Shown here in pieces: positions 8,359-17,121 of a DNA stretch of 64,000 bases. The notes under the pieces are model-generated. The model was not told the origin of the DNA, ran no database searches, and was given only the letters and a program-made list of their open reading frames with translations. The stretch comes from Pseudomonas sp. TH43 (GTDB lineage Bacteria > Pseudomonadota > Gammaproteobacteria > Pseudomonadales > Pseudomonadaceae). Positions within the stretch are counted from its first letter, which is position 1. Each line of letters opens with the position of its first letter. The stretch spans positions 1,250,001 to 1,314,000 of the forward strand of contig NZ_JAEKFI010000004.1 of assembly GCF_016650635.1 (NCBI RefSeq), in the 5' to 3' direction. Position numbers and translations under genes: made by a program.

Positions 8359-9141
8359 CTAAAGCAGAAAGCTCACACCCACGCAGAACAGCAAAGCGGC
8401 GAACAGCCTTTTCAGCAAGCGCGGCGACAACTTGTGCGCCAGGCGCGCGCCGAGACGGGCGAACACCATGCTGGTCAGGGCGATGCCCAACAACGCCGGC
8501 AAATAGACAAAACCGAAACTATGCGGCGGCAACAATGGATCGTGCCAGCCCAGAATCATGAAACTTAATGCACTGGCCAAAGCGATCGGCAGGCCACAGG
8601 CCGACGACGTCGCCACGGCTTGCTGCATCGGCACGCTGCGCCAGGTCAGAAACGGCACGGTCAACGAGCCGCCACCAATGCCGAAAATCGCCGAGGCCCA
8701 GCCAATCACACTGCCGGCCACGGTCAGACCGAGTTTACCCGGCACCGTTCGGCTGGCCTTGGGTTTTACCTCCAGCGCCAGTTGCACAGCGATCACCAGG
8801 GCGAACACACCGATGACTTTTTGCAGATTGGGCCCGGAAATCGCTTCAGCGGTCAGCGCACCAAAACCGGCACCGAGCAGAATACCGACGGTCATCCACA
8901 TGAAAATCGGCCAGCGCACCGCGCCGCGACGATGATGTTCACGCACGGCGTTGACCGAGGTGAAGATGATCGTCGCCAGCGACGTACCGACCGCCAGATG
9001 CGTGAGAATCGACTGATCAAAGCCCTGCAAGGTGAAACTGAACACCAGCACCGGAACGATGATGATCCCACCACCGACACCGAACAGCCCGGCCAACACG
9101 CCAGCACAGGCGCCGAGCGCCAGATAGAGCAGAAATTCCAT
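8359..9141 (-). CDS. TSUP-family (TauE/SafE) inner-membrane permease
   Basis: A 260-residue polytopic membrane protein of the sulfite exporter TauE/SafE family. Two homologous halves are marked by the glycine-rich repeats GVGGGIIIVPVLV (N-half) and GIGGGSLTVPFLT (C-half). I start it at the ATG at 9141 (MEFLLYLALG) rather than the much longer open frame, because the upstream extension is arginine-rich, non-membranous and overlaps the divergent gene's promoter. Substrate cannot be told from sequence; members move sulfite, sulfoacetate or other small organic anions. It precedes lgt and thyA on the same strand. Confidence 0.88.
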   Translation of the reverse strand: MEFLLYLALGACAGVLAGLFGVGGGIIIVPVLVFSFTLQGFDQSILTHLAVGTSLATIIFTSVNAVREHHRRGAVRWPIFMWMTVGILLGAGFGALTAEAISGPNLQKVIGVFALVIAVQLALEVKPKASRTVPGKLGLTVAGSVIGWASAIFGIGGGSLTVPFLTWRSVPMQQAVATSSACGLPIALASALSFMILGWHDPLLPPHSFGFVYLPALLGIALTSMVFARLGARLAHKLSPRLLKRLFAALLFCVGVSFLL

Positions 9142-9270
9142 GTCCTTCTCCCAGACGCATCCCAAAACCGGAGCGGCATGGTAACGGATGCGCGGCCTTC
9201 TGCTCCACTGGCGATGGATGCACGGGCGCCGGATGCGTAGAGTGGGCAAAAAACACACAAGGACAACCTT

Positions 9271-10017
9271 ATGTGCCTGATCGTTTTTGCCTGGCGCCCG
9301 GGCCATGCCCAGCCGCTGATCGTCGCGGCCAACCGTGACGAGTTCTACGCACGCCCCAGCCTGCCGCTGGCGCAATGGCCGGAAGCGCCGGATGTGCACG
9401 CCGGCCGCGACCTTGAGGCGGGCGGTACATGGCTGGGGATCGGTGCCAACGGCCGCTTCGCCGCACTGACCAATATTCGCGACCCGCACCAGCCGCCAGC
9501 GCGCAAGTCGCGGGGTGAACTGGTGGCGCGGTTCCTCGCCGGCAATCTGTCGATTGATGATTATTTGAGCGACGTGGTCGCCCGCGCACCGGAATACGCC
9601 GGATTCAACCTGCTGCTCGGCAATAGCCATGAAATGTGGCACTTCAATGCGCGGATGTCGGAGCCGGTGATGCTTGAGCCGGGAGTGTATGGGTTATCCA
9701 ACGCGGGATTGGACACGCCGTGGCCGAAGCTGCTCAAGGCCAGAGCGGCGTTGCGCGCAGTGCTCGATGATCCGCAGCCTGCGCGGTTGCTGGCGTTGTT
9801 GAGCGATGCGCAGACAGCGCCGTTTGCCGAGTTGCCGGACACCGGGGTCGGACTGGCGACGGAATCACTGCTGTCGAGTGTGTTTATTGCCAGCCAGAGT
9901 TATGGCACGCGGGCGAGTACCGCGTTGATCGTCCAGGCGGACGGCACGCGGCGGATGGTGGAGCGGAGTTTTGGGCCGTATGGCGGGCATTTGGGCGAGG
10001 TAGAGTTAGAAGCTTAA
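9271..10017 (+). CDS. NRDE-family protein (TANGO2-like)
   Basis: A 248-residue protein of the NRDE/DUF833 family. It begins with the family's invariant N-terminal Cys (MCLIVFAWR), carries the signature NRDEFYARP near residue 26, and has the following GGTWLGI and TNIRDP motifs. The eukaryotic homologue TANGO2 is linked to metabolic crisis and haem or lipid handling, but the bacterial role is unknown. The N-terminal cysteine exposed after Met removal suggests an Ntn-hydrolase fold. It is divergent from the TSUP gene with a good ribosome site (AAGGA) before 9271. Confidence 0.88.
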   Translation: MCLIVFAWRPGHAQPLIVAANRDEFYARPSLPLAQWPEAPDVHAGRDLEAGGTWLGIGANGRFAALTNIRDPHQPPARKSRGELVARFLAGNLSIDDYLSDVVARAPEYAGFNLLLGNSHEMWHFNARMSEPVMLEPGVYGLSNAGLDTPWPKLLKARAALRAVLDDPQPARLLALLSDAQTAPFAELPDTGVGLATESLLSSVFIASQSYGTRASTALIVQADGTRRMVERSFGPYGGHLGEVELEA

Positions 10018-10021
10018 AAGC

Positions 10022-10319
10022 TGACCCTCACCCCAGCCCTCTCCCGGAGGGAGAGGGGGCCGACCGAGGTGTCTGACGCCATGCATCGACCTGAAAGACC
10101 GAGTTGATTATGGATTCAGCCGCATCTTCAGTCGCTGTGAGTGGATTATGGCTACAACACAGCACCTTCAAGTTGGTGTAGGTCGATTATGGATTCGGCA
10201 CAGCACTTTCAGGTCGGTGCGGGTCCATTATGGATTCAGCAAAGCACTTTCAGGTCGGCGTAACTCTACAGCATCCCCCAATCAGTCCCCTCTCCCTTTG
10301 GGAGAGGGTTAGGGTGAGG
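10022..10319. repeat. Composite repeat: purine/pyrimidine inverted arms flanking four ~41-bp tandem units
   Basis: The gap between the NRDE gene and ptsP holds no gene. A left arm (10022-10059, CCCTCACCCCAGCCCTCTCC) and a right arm (10287-10319, ending GGGTTAGGGTGAGG) are inverted copies, and each contains its own small hairpin. Between them are four tandem units at 10103-10140, 10141-10181, 10182-10222 and 10223-10263. Each begins GT(n)GATTATGG or a close variant and ends in a TTCAGGTCGG-like box. The arms are a common Pseudomonas intergenic repeat; the tandem insert is unusual. Confidence 0.8.
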
Positions 10320-10331
10320 AGCTTTTGATCT

Positions 10332-12611
10332 TCAGAGGGCTTTGACGACCGCCGGCGGATTGATCTTCGACAACCCGAGGTTCTTCAGCGCCAATTGCAG
10401 CGAGCTGTGGATAACTTGCGGGTTATCGATGGTCATCAACTCCGCCAGCAACTCCTTGGCCTTACTCAGATTGACCTGCCGCAACATCCACTTCACCTTC
10501 GGCAAGTTGGTGGCGTTCATCGACAGGCTGTCAAAACCCATTGCCATCAACAGCACCGCTGCCGACGGATCACCGGCCATTTCGCCGCAGATACTCACCG
10601 GTTTGCCTTCGGCATGAGCATCGCGAACCACGGTTTGCAGGGCTTGCAGCACGGCGGGGTGCAGATAATCATAGAGGTCGGCCACCCGTGGGTTGTTGCG
10701 GTCGACCGCCAGCAGGTATTGGGTCAAATCGTTGGAGCCGACCGAGAGGAAGTCGACCATCCGCGCCAGTTCCTTGGTCTGGTAGACCGCTGCCGGGATC
10801 TCGATCATCACGCCGATCGGCGGCATCGGCACGTCAGTGCCTTCGTCGCGCACTTCGCCCCACGCCCGGTGGATCAGGTGCAAGGCTTCTTCGAGTTCGT
10901 GAGTGCCGGAGATCATCGGCAGCAGAATCCGCAGGTTGTTCAGGCCTTCGCTGGCCTTGAGCATCGCGCGGGTCTGCACCAGGAAGATTTCCGGGTGATC
11001 CAGCGTCACGCGAATGCCGCGCCAGCCGAGGAACGGGTTGTCTTCCTTGATCGGGAAGTACGACAGCGACTTGTCACCGCCGATATCCAGACTGCGCATG
11101 GTTACCGGTTGCGGGTGGAACGCGGCGAGCTGCTCGCGGTAGATCGCCAGTTGTTCCTTCTCGCTCGGGAAGCGCTGGTTGATCATGAACGGCACTTCGG
11201 TGCGGTACAGGCCGACACCTTCGGCGCCACGCTTCTGCGCCCGCGCCACGTCGGCCAGCAACCCGGTGTTGACCCACAGCGGCATGCGGTGGCCATCGAG
11301 GGTCACGCACGGCAGGTCGCGCAGGGTGTCGAGGCCCAGCGCCAGTTGTTTCTCTTCTTCGACGACTTCGGCGAACTGCTTGCGCAGCACTTCGCTCGGG
11401 TTGGTGTAGACCTCGCCGCGTGTGCCGTCGACGATCATTTCGATACCGTCGACCTTGGCGTACGGCAGGTCGACCAGACCCATCACCGTCGGAATGCCCA
11501 TGGCCCGCGCCAGGATCGCCACGTGCGAGTTACCCGAACCGAGTACCGAGACCAGACCGACCAGCGTGCCTTCCGGCACCTCGCCGAGCATGGCCGGCGT
11601 CAGTTCTTCGCTGACCAGAATGGTTTTTTCCGGGTAGACCAGGTTCTGCTGGCGCTCTTCCTGCAAGTAGGCGAGCAGACGGCGACCAAGGTCTTTGACG
11701 TCCGAGGCGCGCTCACGCAGGTAGGCGTCGTCCATCAGTTCGAAACGGTTGACGTGCTCGGTGACCACCTGACGCAGGGCGCCCTGAGCCCACTGGCCGG
11801 TCTTGATCACCGTGGTGATTTCGCTGCCCAGCGAGGCATCGTCGAGCATCATCAGGTACACATCGAACAACGCACGCTCTTCCGGGCGCAGCTGGGTCGC
11901 GAGCTTGGCCGACAAGGCGCGCATGTCGGCGCGCACGCCTTCGATGGCGGTCTTGAACAGCGCCAGCTCAGCGTCGATGTCGGTGATGGTCTTGTCCGGC
12001 ACCACGTCGAGATCGGCCGGCGGCAGCATGACCACAGCGGTACCAACCGCCGCCCCCGGCGAACCCGGTACGCCGACGAACTTGGCTTCCTGAATACCTT
12101 TGCCCTGACGGCCCAGACCACGGATCGAACCGGTGGCCTCGGCGTGGGCGATTACGCCGGCGAGCTGCGCGCTCATGGTCACGAGGAAGGCTTCTTCACC
12201 TTCATCGAACTGGCGGCGTTCTTTTTGCTGGATGACCAACACGCCAACAACGCGGCGGTGGTGAATGATCGGGGCACCGAGGAACGAGGCATAACGCTCT
12301 TCACCCGTTTCGGCGAAGTAGCGGTAGCGCGGGTGATCCGCAGCGTTTTCGAGGTTCAGGGGTTCTTCACGCGTGCCGACCAGACCCACCAGACCTTCGT
12401 TGGGTGCCATGCTGACCTTGCCGATCGAGCGCTTGTTCAAGCCCTCGGTGGCCATCAGGACGAAGCGGTTGGTCTCGGGATCAAGCAGGTAGACCGAGCA
12501 GACCTGGCTGCCCATGGCCTCTTTGACGCGCAACACAATAATCCCCAACGCCGCCTTGAGATCCTTGGCGGAGTTAACTTCCTGGACGATCTTGCGCAGC
12601 GTATTGAGCAT
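10332..12611 (-). CDS. ptsP: Phosphoenolpyruvate-protein phosphotransferase, nitrogen PTS enzyme I (EI-Ntr)
   Basis: Autophosphorylates from PEP and passes phosphate to NPr, starting the regulatory nitrogen phosphotransferase chain. In the 759-residue protein a GAF sensor domain (about 1-160) precedes the PEP-utiliser domains. The phosphohistidine site is in GSGNSHVAILARAMG, and the PEP-binding TIM barrel carries GVGLYRTEVPFM and the late CGEMAGDPSA. A GAF domain separates EI-Ntr from sugar-type EI. It starts 22 bases after the rppH stop, so the two form an operon, as in other gamma-proteobacteria. Pseudomonads use this chain to control carbon and nitrogen balance, polyhydroxyalkanoate formation and potassium uptake. 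Confidence 0.96.
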   Translation of the reverse strand: MLNTLRKIVQEVNSAKDLKAALGIIVLRVKEAMGSQVCSVYLLDPETNRFVLMATEGLNKRSIGKVSMAPNEGLVGLVGTREEPLNLENAADHPRYRYFAETGEERYASFLGAPIIHHRRVVGVLVIQQKERRQFDEGEEAFLVTMSAQLAGVIAHAEATGSIRGLGRQGKGIQEAKFVGVPGSPGAAVGTAVVMLPPADLDVVPDKTITDIDAELALFKTAIEGVRADMRALSAKLATQLRPEERALFDVYLMMLDDASLGSEITTVIKTGQWAQGALRQVVTEHVNRFELMDDAYLRERASDVKDLGRRLLAYLQEERQQNLVYPEKTILVSEELTPAMLGEVPEGTLVGLVSVLGSGNSHVAILARAMGIPTVMGLVDLPYAKVDGIEMIVDGTRGEVYTNPSEVLRKQFAEVVEEEKQLALGLDTLRDLPCVTLDGHRMPLWVNTGLLADVARAQKRGAEGVGLYRTEVPFMINQRFPSEKEQLAIYREQLAAFHPQPVTMRSLDIGGDKSLSYFPIKEDNPFLGWRGIRVTLDHPEIFLVQTRAMLKASEGLNNLRILLPMISGTHELEEALHLIHRAWGEVRDEGTDVPMPPIGVMIEIPAAVYQTKELARMVDFLSVGSNDLTQYLLAVDRNNPRVADLYDYLHPAVLQALQTVVRDAHAEGKPVSICGEMAGDPSAAVLLMAMGFDSLSMNATNLPKVKWMLRQVNLSKAKELLAELMTIDNPQVIHSSLQLALKNLGLSKINPPAVVKAL

Positions 12612-12633
12612 GGCTCGGGGTCGAACTCCGTCG

Positions 12634-13113
12634 TCAGTCGCGCGCTAAAAGGCGCGGGGCAAGCTCTTTGAGGGCGCGGCGATACACCTCGCGCTTGAAT
12701 GTCACCACCTGGCCCAACGGATACCAATAGCTGACCCAGCGCCAGCCATCGAACTCCGGTTTACCGGTCAAATCCATCCGCACCCGCTGCTCGTTGGAGA
12801 TCAGGCGCAGGAGAAACCATTTCTGTTTCTGGCCGATGCACAGCGGTTGGCTGTGGGTACGCACCAGACGTTGCGGCAAACGATAGCGCAACCAGCCCCG
12901 AGTACAGGCCAGTATTTCAACATCTTCACGTTCCAGGCCAACTTCTTCGTTCAGCTCGCGGTACAAGGCGTCTTCCGGCGTCTCCTCAGGGTTGATTCCC
13001 CCTTGCGGAAACTGCCAGGCATCTTGATTGATACGGCGAGCCCATAGCACCTGGCCGGCGTCATTCGTCAGAATGATCCCGACATTGGGGCGGAAACCAT
13101 CGGGGTCGATCAC
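12634..13113 (-). CDS. rppH: RNA pyrophosphohydrolase (Nudix)
   Basis: Removes pyrophosphate from 5'-triphosphate mRNA ends and so starts decay by RNase E. The 159-residue protein begins at a GTG (13113) giving [13 protein letters not shown], the family N-terminus. A longer open frame starting at 13173 lacks that match. The Nudix box spans about residues 38-60, with its glycine, REL and EEVG core (Arg52, Glu53, Glu56, Glu57). It is cotranscribed with ptsP, 22 bases downstream, and divergent from the HAD phosphatase gene. Confidence 0.94.
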
Positions 13114-13256
13114 GGCAACAACCTCGCAAACGCATGTCGCCGCATTGTTCCACAAAGGTTGATAAGGCGGCAACGAAGCTTCCTACCTTATGTGCACTCT
13201 TGTGAAAAGACCGTATTCTTGTCGCCTTTTTACAGACTTATCAGCGGGTAACTGCA

Positions 13257-13913
13257 ATGCGCCTGGCTCTATTCGATTTGGACAACACCCTTCTGGGCGG
13301 CGACAGCGATCACGCCTGGGGCGACTATCTGTGTGAACGCGGTTTCCTCGACCCGATCGCGTACAAAGCGCGTAACGACGAGTTCTATCAGGATTACCTG
13401 GCCGGCAAACTGGATAACGCCGCGTACCTGAACTTCTGCCTGGAAATCCTCGGCCGCACCGAAATGGCCGTGCTCGATCAATGGCACAGCGATTACATGC
13501 GCGACTGCATCGAACCGATCATGCTGCCGCAGGCACTGGAACTGCTGAAAAAGCACCGCGACGCTGGCGACAAACTGGTGATCATCACCGCGACCAACCG
13601 CTTCGTTACCGCACCGATTGCGGTGCGTCTGGGCGTTGAAACCTTGATCGCCACTGAATGTGAAATGGCCGATGGCCGTTACACCGGGCGCAGCACCGAT
13701 GTTCCGTGCTTCCGGGAAGGCAAGGTAACGCGCCTGAACCGTTGGCTGGAAGAGACCGGGTATTCGTTGGATGACAGCTATTTCTATAGCGATTCGATGA
13801 ATGACTTGCCGCTGCTTGAGCAAGTGACGAATCCCGTCGCTGTCGATCCGGATCCGAATCTGCGCGCCGAGGCCGAGAAGCGTGGATGGCCAGTCATTTC
13901 GCTGCGCGGCTGA
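13257..13913 (+). CDS. HAD-superfamily IB phosphatase
   Basis: A 218-residue cytoplasmic phosphatase of the HAD IB group related to SerB. Motif I is DLDNT (residues 7-11), motif II the threonine in VIITATN, and motif III/IV the lysine in GKVTRL followed by YSDSMNDLPLL. This subgroup (TIGR01490-like) is often annotated as histidinol-phosphatase in pseudomonads, but the substrate is not decided by sequence. Phosphoserine or another small phosphate ester is possible. Its position next to rppH and ptsP is conserved in the genus. Confidence 0.88.
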   Translation: MRLALFDLDNTLLGGDSDHAWGDYLCERGFLDPIAYKARNDEFYQDYLAGKLDNAAYLNFCLEILGRTEMAVLDQWHSDYMRDCIEPIMLPQALELLKKHRDAGDKLVIITATNRFVTAPIAVRLGVETLIATECEMADGRYTGRSTDVPCFREGKVTRLNRWLEETGYSLDDSYFYSDSMNDLPLLEQVTNPVAVDPDPNLRAEAEKRGWPVISLRG

Positions 13914-13920
13914 TTACGCC

Positions 13921-13986
13921 TTCGCGGGCAAGCCTTGCTCCTACAGGGATCAACCCCGCCCTTGTAGGAGCAAGGCTTGCCCGCGA
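13921..13986. repeat. REP doublet between convergent genes
   Basis: Inverted arms (TTCGCGGGCAAGCCTTGCTC and its complement) pair across a short spacer in the gap between the convergent HAD gene and the DUF2269 gene. A long perfect stem here could terminate or protect both transcripts. Confidence 0.85.
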
Positions 13987-14009
13987 TTGGGTCGACTCGG
14001 TCCCAAGCC

Positions 14010-14435
14010 TTAAACAGGCTTGGCCCCCATCAACCCGGCAATCGCGACAAAACAGACGAAGCTGAACAACGCCAAGGCAAAACTGAACCTGCCGACGCCG
14101 CCCGGCGCCTTGCGCAATCGATTCAAACGTACCAGCAACCAGAACCACGCCAACGCCGCCACGGTGTACAGCACGCTCGACGCCAGAATCCACGTCTGCC
14201 CCAGCGGCCAGCCGACCAGATGCACCATCCACCAGCCGGTAAACGGCATGCTCAGCAGCGCCAGGCCCATCAGCAGCCAGACAAACACCCGTGGCCGTTG
14301 CAACGTGCGGCTGCCCGCCGTCGCATCACCTTTGCGTTTTGCCAGCAAAACCCAGATCCCCAAACCCAGCGCACCGGCCAGCAACACCACGGTCGCAACC
14401 ATGTGCGCGGTTTTCAGGGCAGTTAACGTTTCCAT
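14010..14435 (-). CDS. DUF2269-type integral membrane protein
   Basis: A 141-residue protein with four hydrophobic segments (about residues 8-31, 50-68, 83-102 and 117-137) separated by short basic loops. The spacing and the TGWWMVHLVG motif resemble the DUF2269 family of small inner-membrane proteins. No catalytic or cofactor residues stand out. It lies 39 bases downstream of ilvA's start-distal partner on the same strand, directly after the ilvA stop in the opposite sense of reading order, so the position suggests independent transcription. Function unknown. Confidence 0.75.
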   Translation of the reverse strand: METLTALKTAHMVATVVLLAGALGLGIWVLLAKRKGDATAGSRTLQRPRVFVWLLMGLALLSMPFTGWWMVHLVGWPLGQTWILASSVLYTVAALAWFWLLVRLNRLRKAPGGVGRFSFALALFSFVCFVAIAGLMGAKPV

Positions 14436-14474
14436 TGTTCGATTTCCTTAAGGCCTGCCCATCAGCGTAGCCGC

Positions 14475-15989
14475 TCAGCCCAAAAACAGCTGATAGGCCG
14501 GGTTCTCACTCTCATCCCAATACGGGTAGCCGATTTCTTCCAGCGCCGCCGGCACCAGATGACGCTCGTCATGCGGTACCTGCAGGCCCGCGACCACACG
14601 GCCATCCGCCGCACCGTGGTTGCGGTAGTGGAACATCGAGATGTTCCAGCGCCCACCGAGCTTGTTAAGGAAGTTGAACAGCGCACCCGGACGTTCCGGG
14701 AACTCGAAGCGAAATACCACTTCATCGATGACATGCGCGGCATGCCCACCGACCATGTGGCGAATGTGCAGCTTGGCCAGTTCGTTGTCGGTCAGATCAA
14801 GCACCGGGAAACCCTGCTCGGTGAGGCTCGCCAGCAATGCACTGCGCGGGTCGTTCTCCGGGTGGGTCTGCACGCCGACGAAGATGTGCGCTTCGCTGCC
14901 GGTGTTGTAGCGGTAGTTGAATTCGGTGATCTGGCGTTTGCCGATGGCTTCACAGAAAGCCTTGAAGCTGCCGGCCTTCTCGGGAATGGTCACGGCGATG
15001 ATCGCTTCGCGGCCTTCACCCAGCTCGGCGCGCTCGGCAACGTGACGCAAGCGATCGAAATTGACGTTGGCGCCGGAGTCGATGGCGACGAACGTCTGGC
15101 CGCTAACGCCGCGCAGTTCGACGTACTTCTTGATCCCGGCAACGCCCAAGGCACCAGCAGGTTCGGTGATCGAGCGGGTATCGTCGTAGATATCCTTGAT
15201 CGCCGCGCAGATCTCGTCAGTGCTGACGGTGATCACTTCATCGACATAATCTTTGCAGATATCGAAGGTGTGCTGGCCAATCTGCGCCACCGCCACGCCG
15301 TCAGCGAAGATGCCCACTGTCGGCAGCACCACGCGCTCGCCCGCCGCCATCGCGACTTGCAGGCAGTTGGAGTCGTCCGGCTCAACGCCGATGACTTTGA
15401 TGTCCGGACGCAGGTATTTCACGTACGCGGCGATGCCGGCGATCAGGCCGCCGCCACCAACCGGGACGAAAATCGCGTCCAGTGGCTGCGGGTGCTGACG
15501 CAGAATCTCCATTGCCACGGTGCCCTGCCCGGCAATGGTGTGCGGATCATCGTACGGGTGAATGTAGACGTAGCCTTTTTCATCAACCAGTTTCAGCGAG
15601 TAGGCCAAAGCTTCCGGGAACGAGTCGCCGTGCAGCACCACTTTGCCGCCGCGCGAACGCACGCCTTCGACTTTGATCTCGGGAGTGGTTTTGGGCATGA
15701 CGATGGTGGCTTTCACGCCCAGCACTTTCGCCGCCAGGGCCAGACCCTGCGCATGGTTGCCCGCCGACGCAGTGACCACGCCACGGGCGCGCTCTTCGTC
15801 AGTCAGTTGAGTGAGTTTGTTGTAGGCGCCGCGAATCTTGAACGAGAACACCGGCTGCAAGTCTTCGCGCTTGAGCCAAATGTCATTGCCCAGCCGCTCG
15901 GAGAGCTGGCGAGCGTTCTGCAGCGGGGTTTCTACGGCAACGTCATAAACGCGCGAGGTGAGGATCTTTTTGACGTACTGTTCGAGCAT
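14475..15989 (-). CDS. ilvA: Threonine ammonia-lyase, biosynthetic
   Basis: Deaminates threonine to 2-oxobutanoate, the committed step of isoleucine synthesis. The 504-residue protein has the PLP lysine in SFKIRGAYNKL (Lys51), the substrate loop SAGNHAQG and the glycine-rich phosphate cradle VGGGGLIAG. Two ACT-like allosteric domains fill about residues 325-504, including GFPVLDLTDNELAK and the second one opening RFEFPERPGAL. Two regulatory domains mark the isoleucine-inhibited biosynthetic form rather than the short catabolic one. It is divergent from rpiA, a conserved Pseudomonas arrangement. Confidence 0.96.
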   Translation of the reverse strand: MLEQYVKKILTSRVYDVAVETPLQNARQLSERLGNDIWLKREDLQPVFSFKIRGAYNKLTQLTDEERARGVVTASAGNHAQGLALAAKVLGVKATIVMPKTTPEIKVEGVRSRGGKVVLHGDSFPEALAYSLKLVDEKGYVYIHPYDDPHTIAGQGTVAMEILRQHPQPLDAIFVPVGGGGLIAGIAAYVKYLRPDIKVIGVEPDDSNCLQVAMAAGERVVLPTVGIFADGVAVAQIGQHTFDICKDYVDEVITVSTDEICAAIKDIYDDTRSITEPAGALGVAGIKKYVELRGVSGQTFVAIDSGANVNFDRLRHVAERAELGEGREAIIAVTIPEKAGSFKAFCEAIGKRQITEFNYRYNTGSEAHIFVGVQTHPENDPRSALLASLTEQGFPVLDLTDNELAKLHIRHMVGGHAAHVIDEVVFRFEFPERPGALFNFLNKLGGRWNISMFHYRNHGAADGRVVAGLQVPHDERHLVPAALEEIGYPYWDESENPAYQLFLG

Positions 15990-16110
15990 CGGAAAGCATC
16001 ACTGAGCGGGTTGGGCAGGGCCAAGGAGTCTAACCCGGCTTTTGCCCGGGCGACCACACTAAACAGGTGGTTTTACGGTCTGGAAATCCATTCTTGAGCG
16101 AGCACCATTA

Positions 16111-16231
16111 TGGCGAAGGGATTTATCCCCGTTGGAGTGCGAAGCGCTCCCCGCCACTCTTTCGCGAATACCGCGTTCTCTGGTTTTACGACGGCTGCGC
16201 CGCCGAACGGGGATAAATCCCCTCGCCACAG
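16111..16231. repeat. Long palindromic repeat, GGGGATTTATCCCCGTT family
   Basis: An imperfect ~120-bp inverted repeat (left arm GGCGAAGGGATTTATCCCCG, right arm CGGGGATAAATCCCCTCGCC) lies in the 312-bp gap between divergent ilvA and rpiA. Related elements occur at 19294, 31615 (in the tandem array), 33324, 44008 and 59042. The remainder of the gap shows no other clear element. Confidence 0.85.
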
Positions 16232-16301
16232 GAGTTTTCGCCGGGCATGGGGATATAATGCCGGCCTTTCCGTTCTCCCCTTGCCCGCTTCCGGAGCCCG
16301 C

Positions 16302-16976
16302 ATGACCCAGGATCAACTCAAACAGGCAGTGGCTCAGGCCGCCGTCGACTTCATCCTTCCTAAACTCGACGACAAGAGCATCGTCGGGGTCGGCACCGGC
16401 TCCACCGCCAACTGCTTCATCGACGCCCTGGCCCAGCACAAGGGCGCGTTCGATGGCGCGGTCGCCAGCTCGGAAGCCACCGCCGCGCGCCTCAAGGGCC
16501 ACGGGATTCCGGTGTACGAGCTGAACACCGTCAGCGACCTCGAGTTCTACGTCGATGGCGCCGATGAAAGCGACGCGCACCTGAACCTGATCAAGGGCGG
16601 CGGCGCTGCGCTGACCCGCGAGAAGATCGTCGCGGCCGTGGCCAAGACTTTCATCTGCATCGCCGACGCCAGCAAACTGGTGCCGGTGCTTGGTGAGTTC
16701 CCGCTGCCGGTCGAAGTGATCCCGATGGCTCGCAGCCACGTCGCTCGCGAACTGGTGAAACTGGGCGGCGACCCGGTCTACCGCGAAGGCGTGCTGACCG
16801 ACAACGGCAACATCATCCTCGACGTGTTCAATATGCAGATCACCAACCCGGTCGAACTGGAAGCGCAGATCAATGCAATCGTCGGCGTGGTCACCAACGG
16901 CTTGTTCGCGGCGCGTCCGGCGGACTTGTTGTTGCTGGGTACCAGCGAAGGCGTGAAAACCCTGAAGGCTGAATAA
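16302..16976 (+). CDS. rpiA: Ribose-5-phosphate isomerase A
   Basis: Interconverts ribose-5-phosphate and ribulose-5-phosphate in the pentose phosphate pathway. The 224-residue length is typical. The start ATG at 16302 gives MTQDQLKQAVAQ, the family N-terminus, although the frame is open further upstream through the repeat. Motifs seen are the phosphate loop GVGTGSTANCF, the DGADESD catalytic aspartates and KGGGAALTREK with the catalytic glutamate. It is divergent from ilvA. Confidence 0.96.
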   Translation: MTQDQLKQAVAQAAVDFILPKLDDKSIVGVGTGSTANCFIDALAQHKGAFDGAVASSEATAARLKGHGIPVYELNTVSDLEFYVDGADESDAHLNLIKGGGAALTREKIVAAVAKTFICIADASKLVPVLGEFPLPVEVIPMARSHVARELVKLGGDPVYREGVLTDNGNIILDVFNMQITNPVELEAQINAIVGVVTNGLFAARPADLLLLGTSEGVKTLKAE

Positions 16977-17014
16977 GCGAGACAGCCCACACTTTATGGG
17001 CAGACGAATAAAAC

Positions 17015-17105
17015 TGTGGGAGCTGGCTTGCCAGCGATGAGGCCGTCAGATTCAACAACAATGTTGACTGACAGACCGCCATCGCTGGCAAGCCAGCTCC
17101 CACAA
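17015..17105. repeat. REP doublet, GTGGGAGCTGGCTTGCCAGCGAT family
   Basis: Inverted arms at 17015-17040 and 17080-17105, in the gap between convergent rpiA and the first SdiA-regulated-type gene. Confidence 0.9.
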
Positions 17106-17121
17106 TGTTTTGTGGTGTTGG

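Noticed and set aside
9142..9642. 167-residue N-terminal extension of the TSUP permease
   Set aside because: The extension is arginine-rich, non-membranous and overlaps the divergent NRDE gene on the other strand; the ATG at 9141 starts the first membrane helix.
10395..12671. 758-codon plus-strand frame opposite ptsP
   Set aside because: Mirrors ptsP exactly, is rich in His, Gln and Arg as expected of antisense GC-rich frames, and has no ribosome site.
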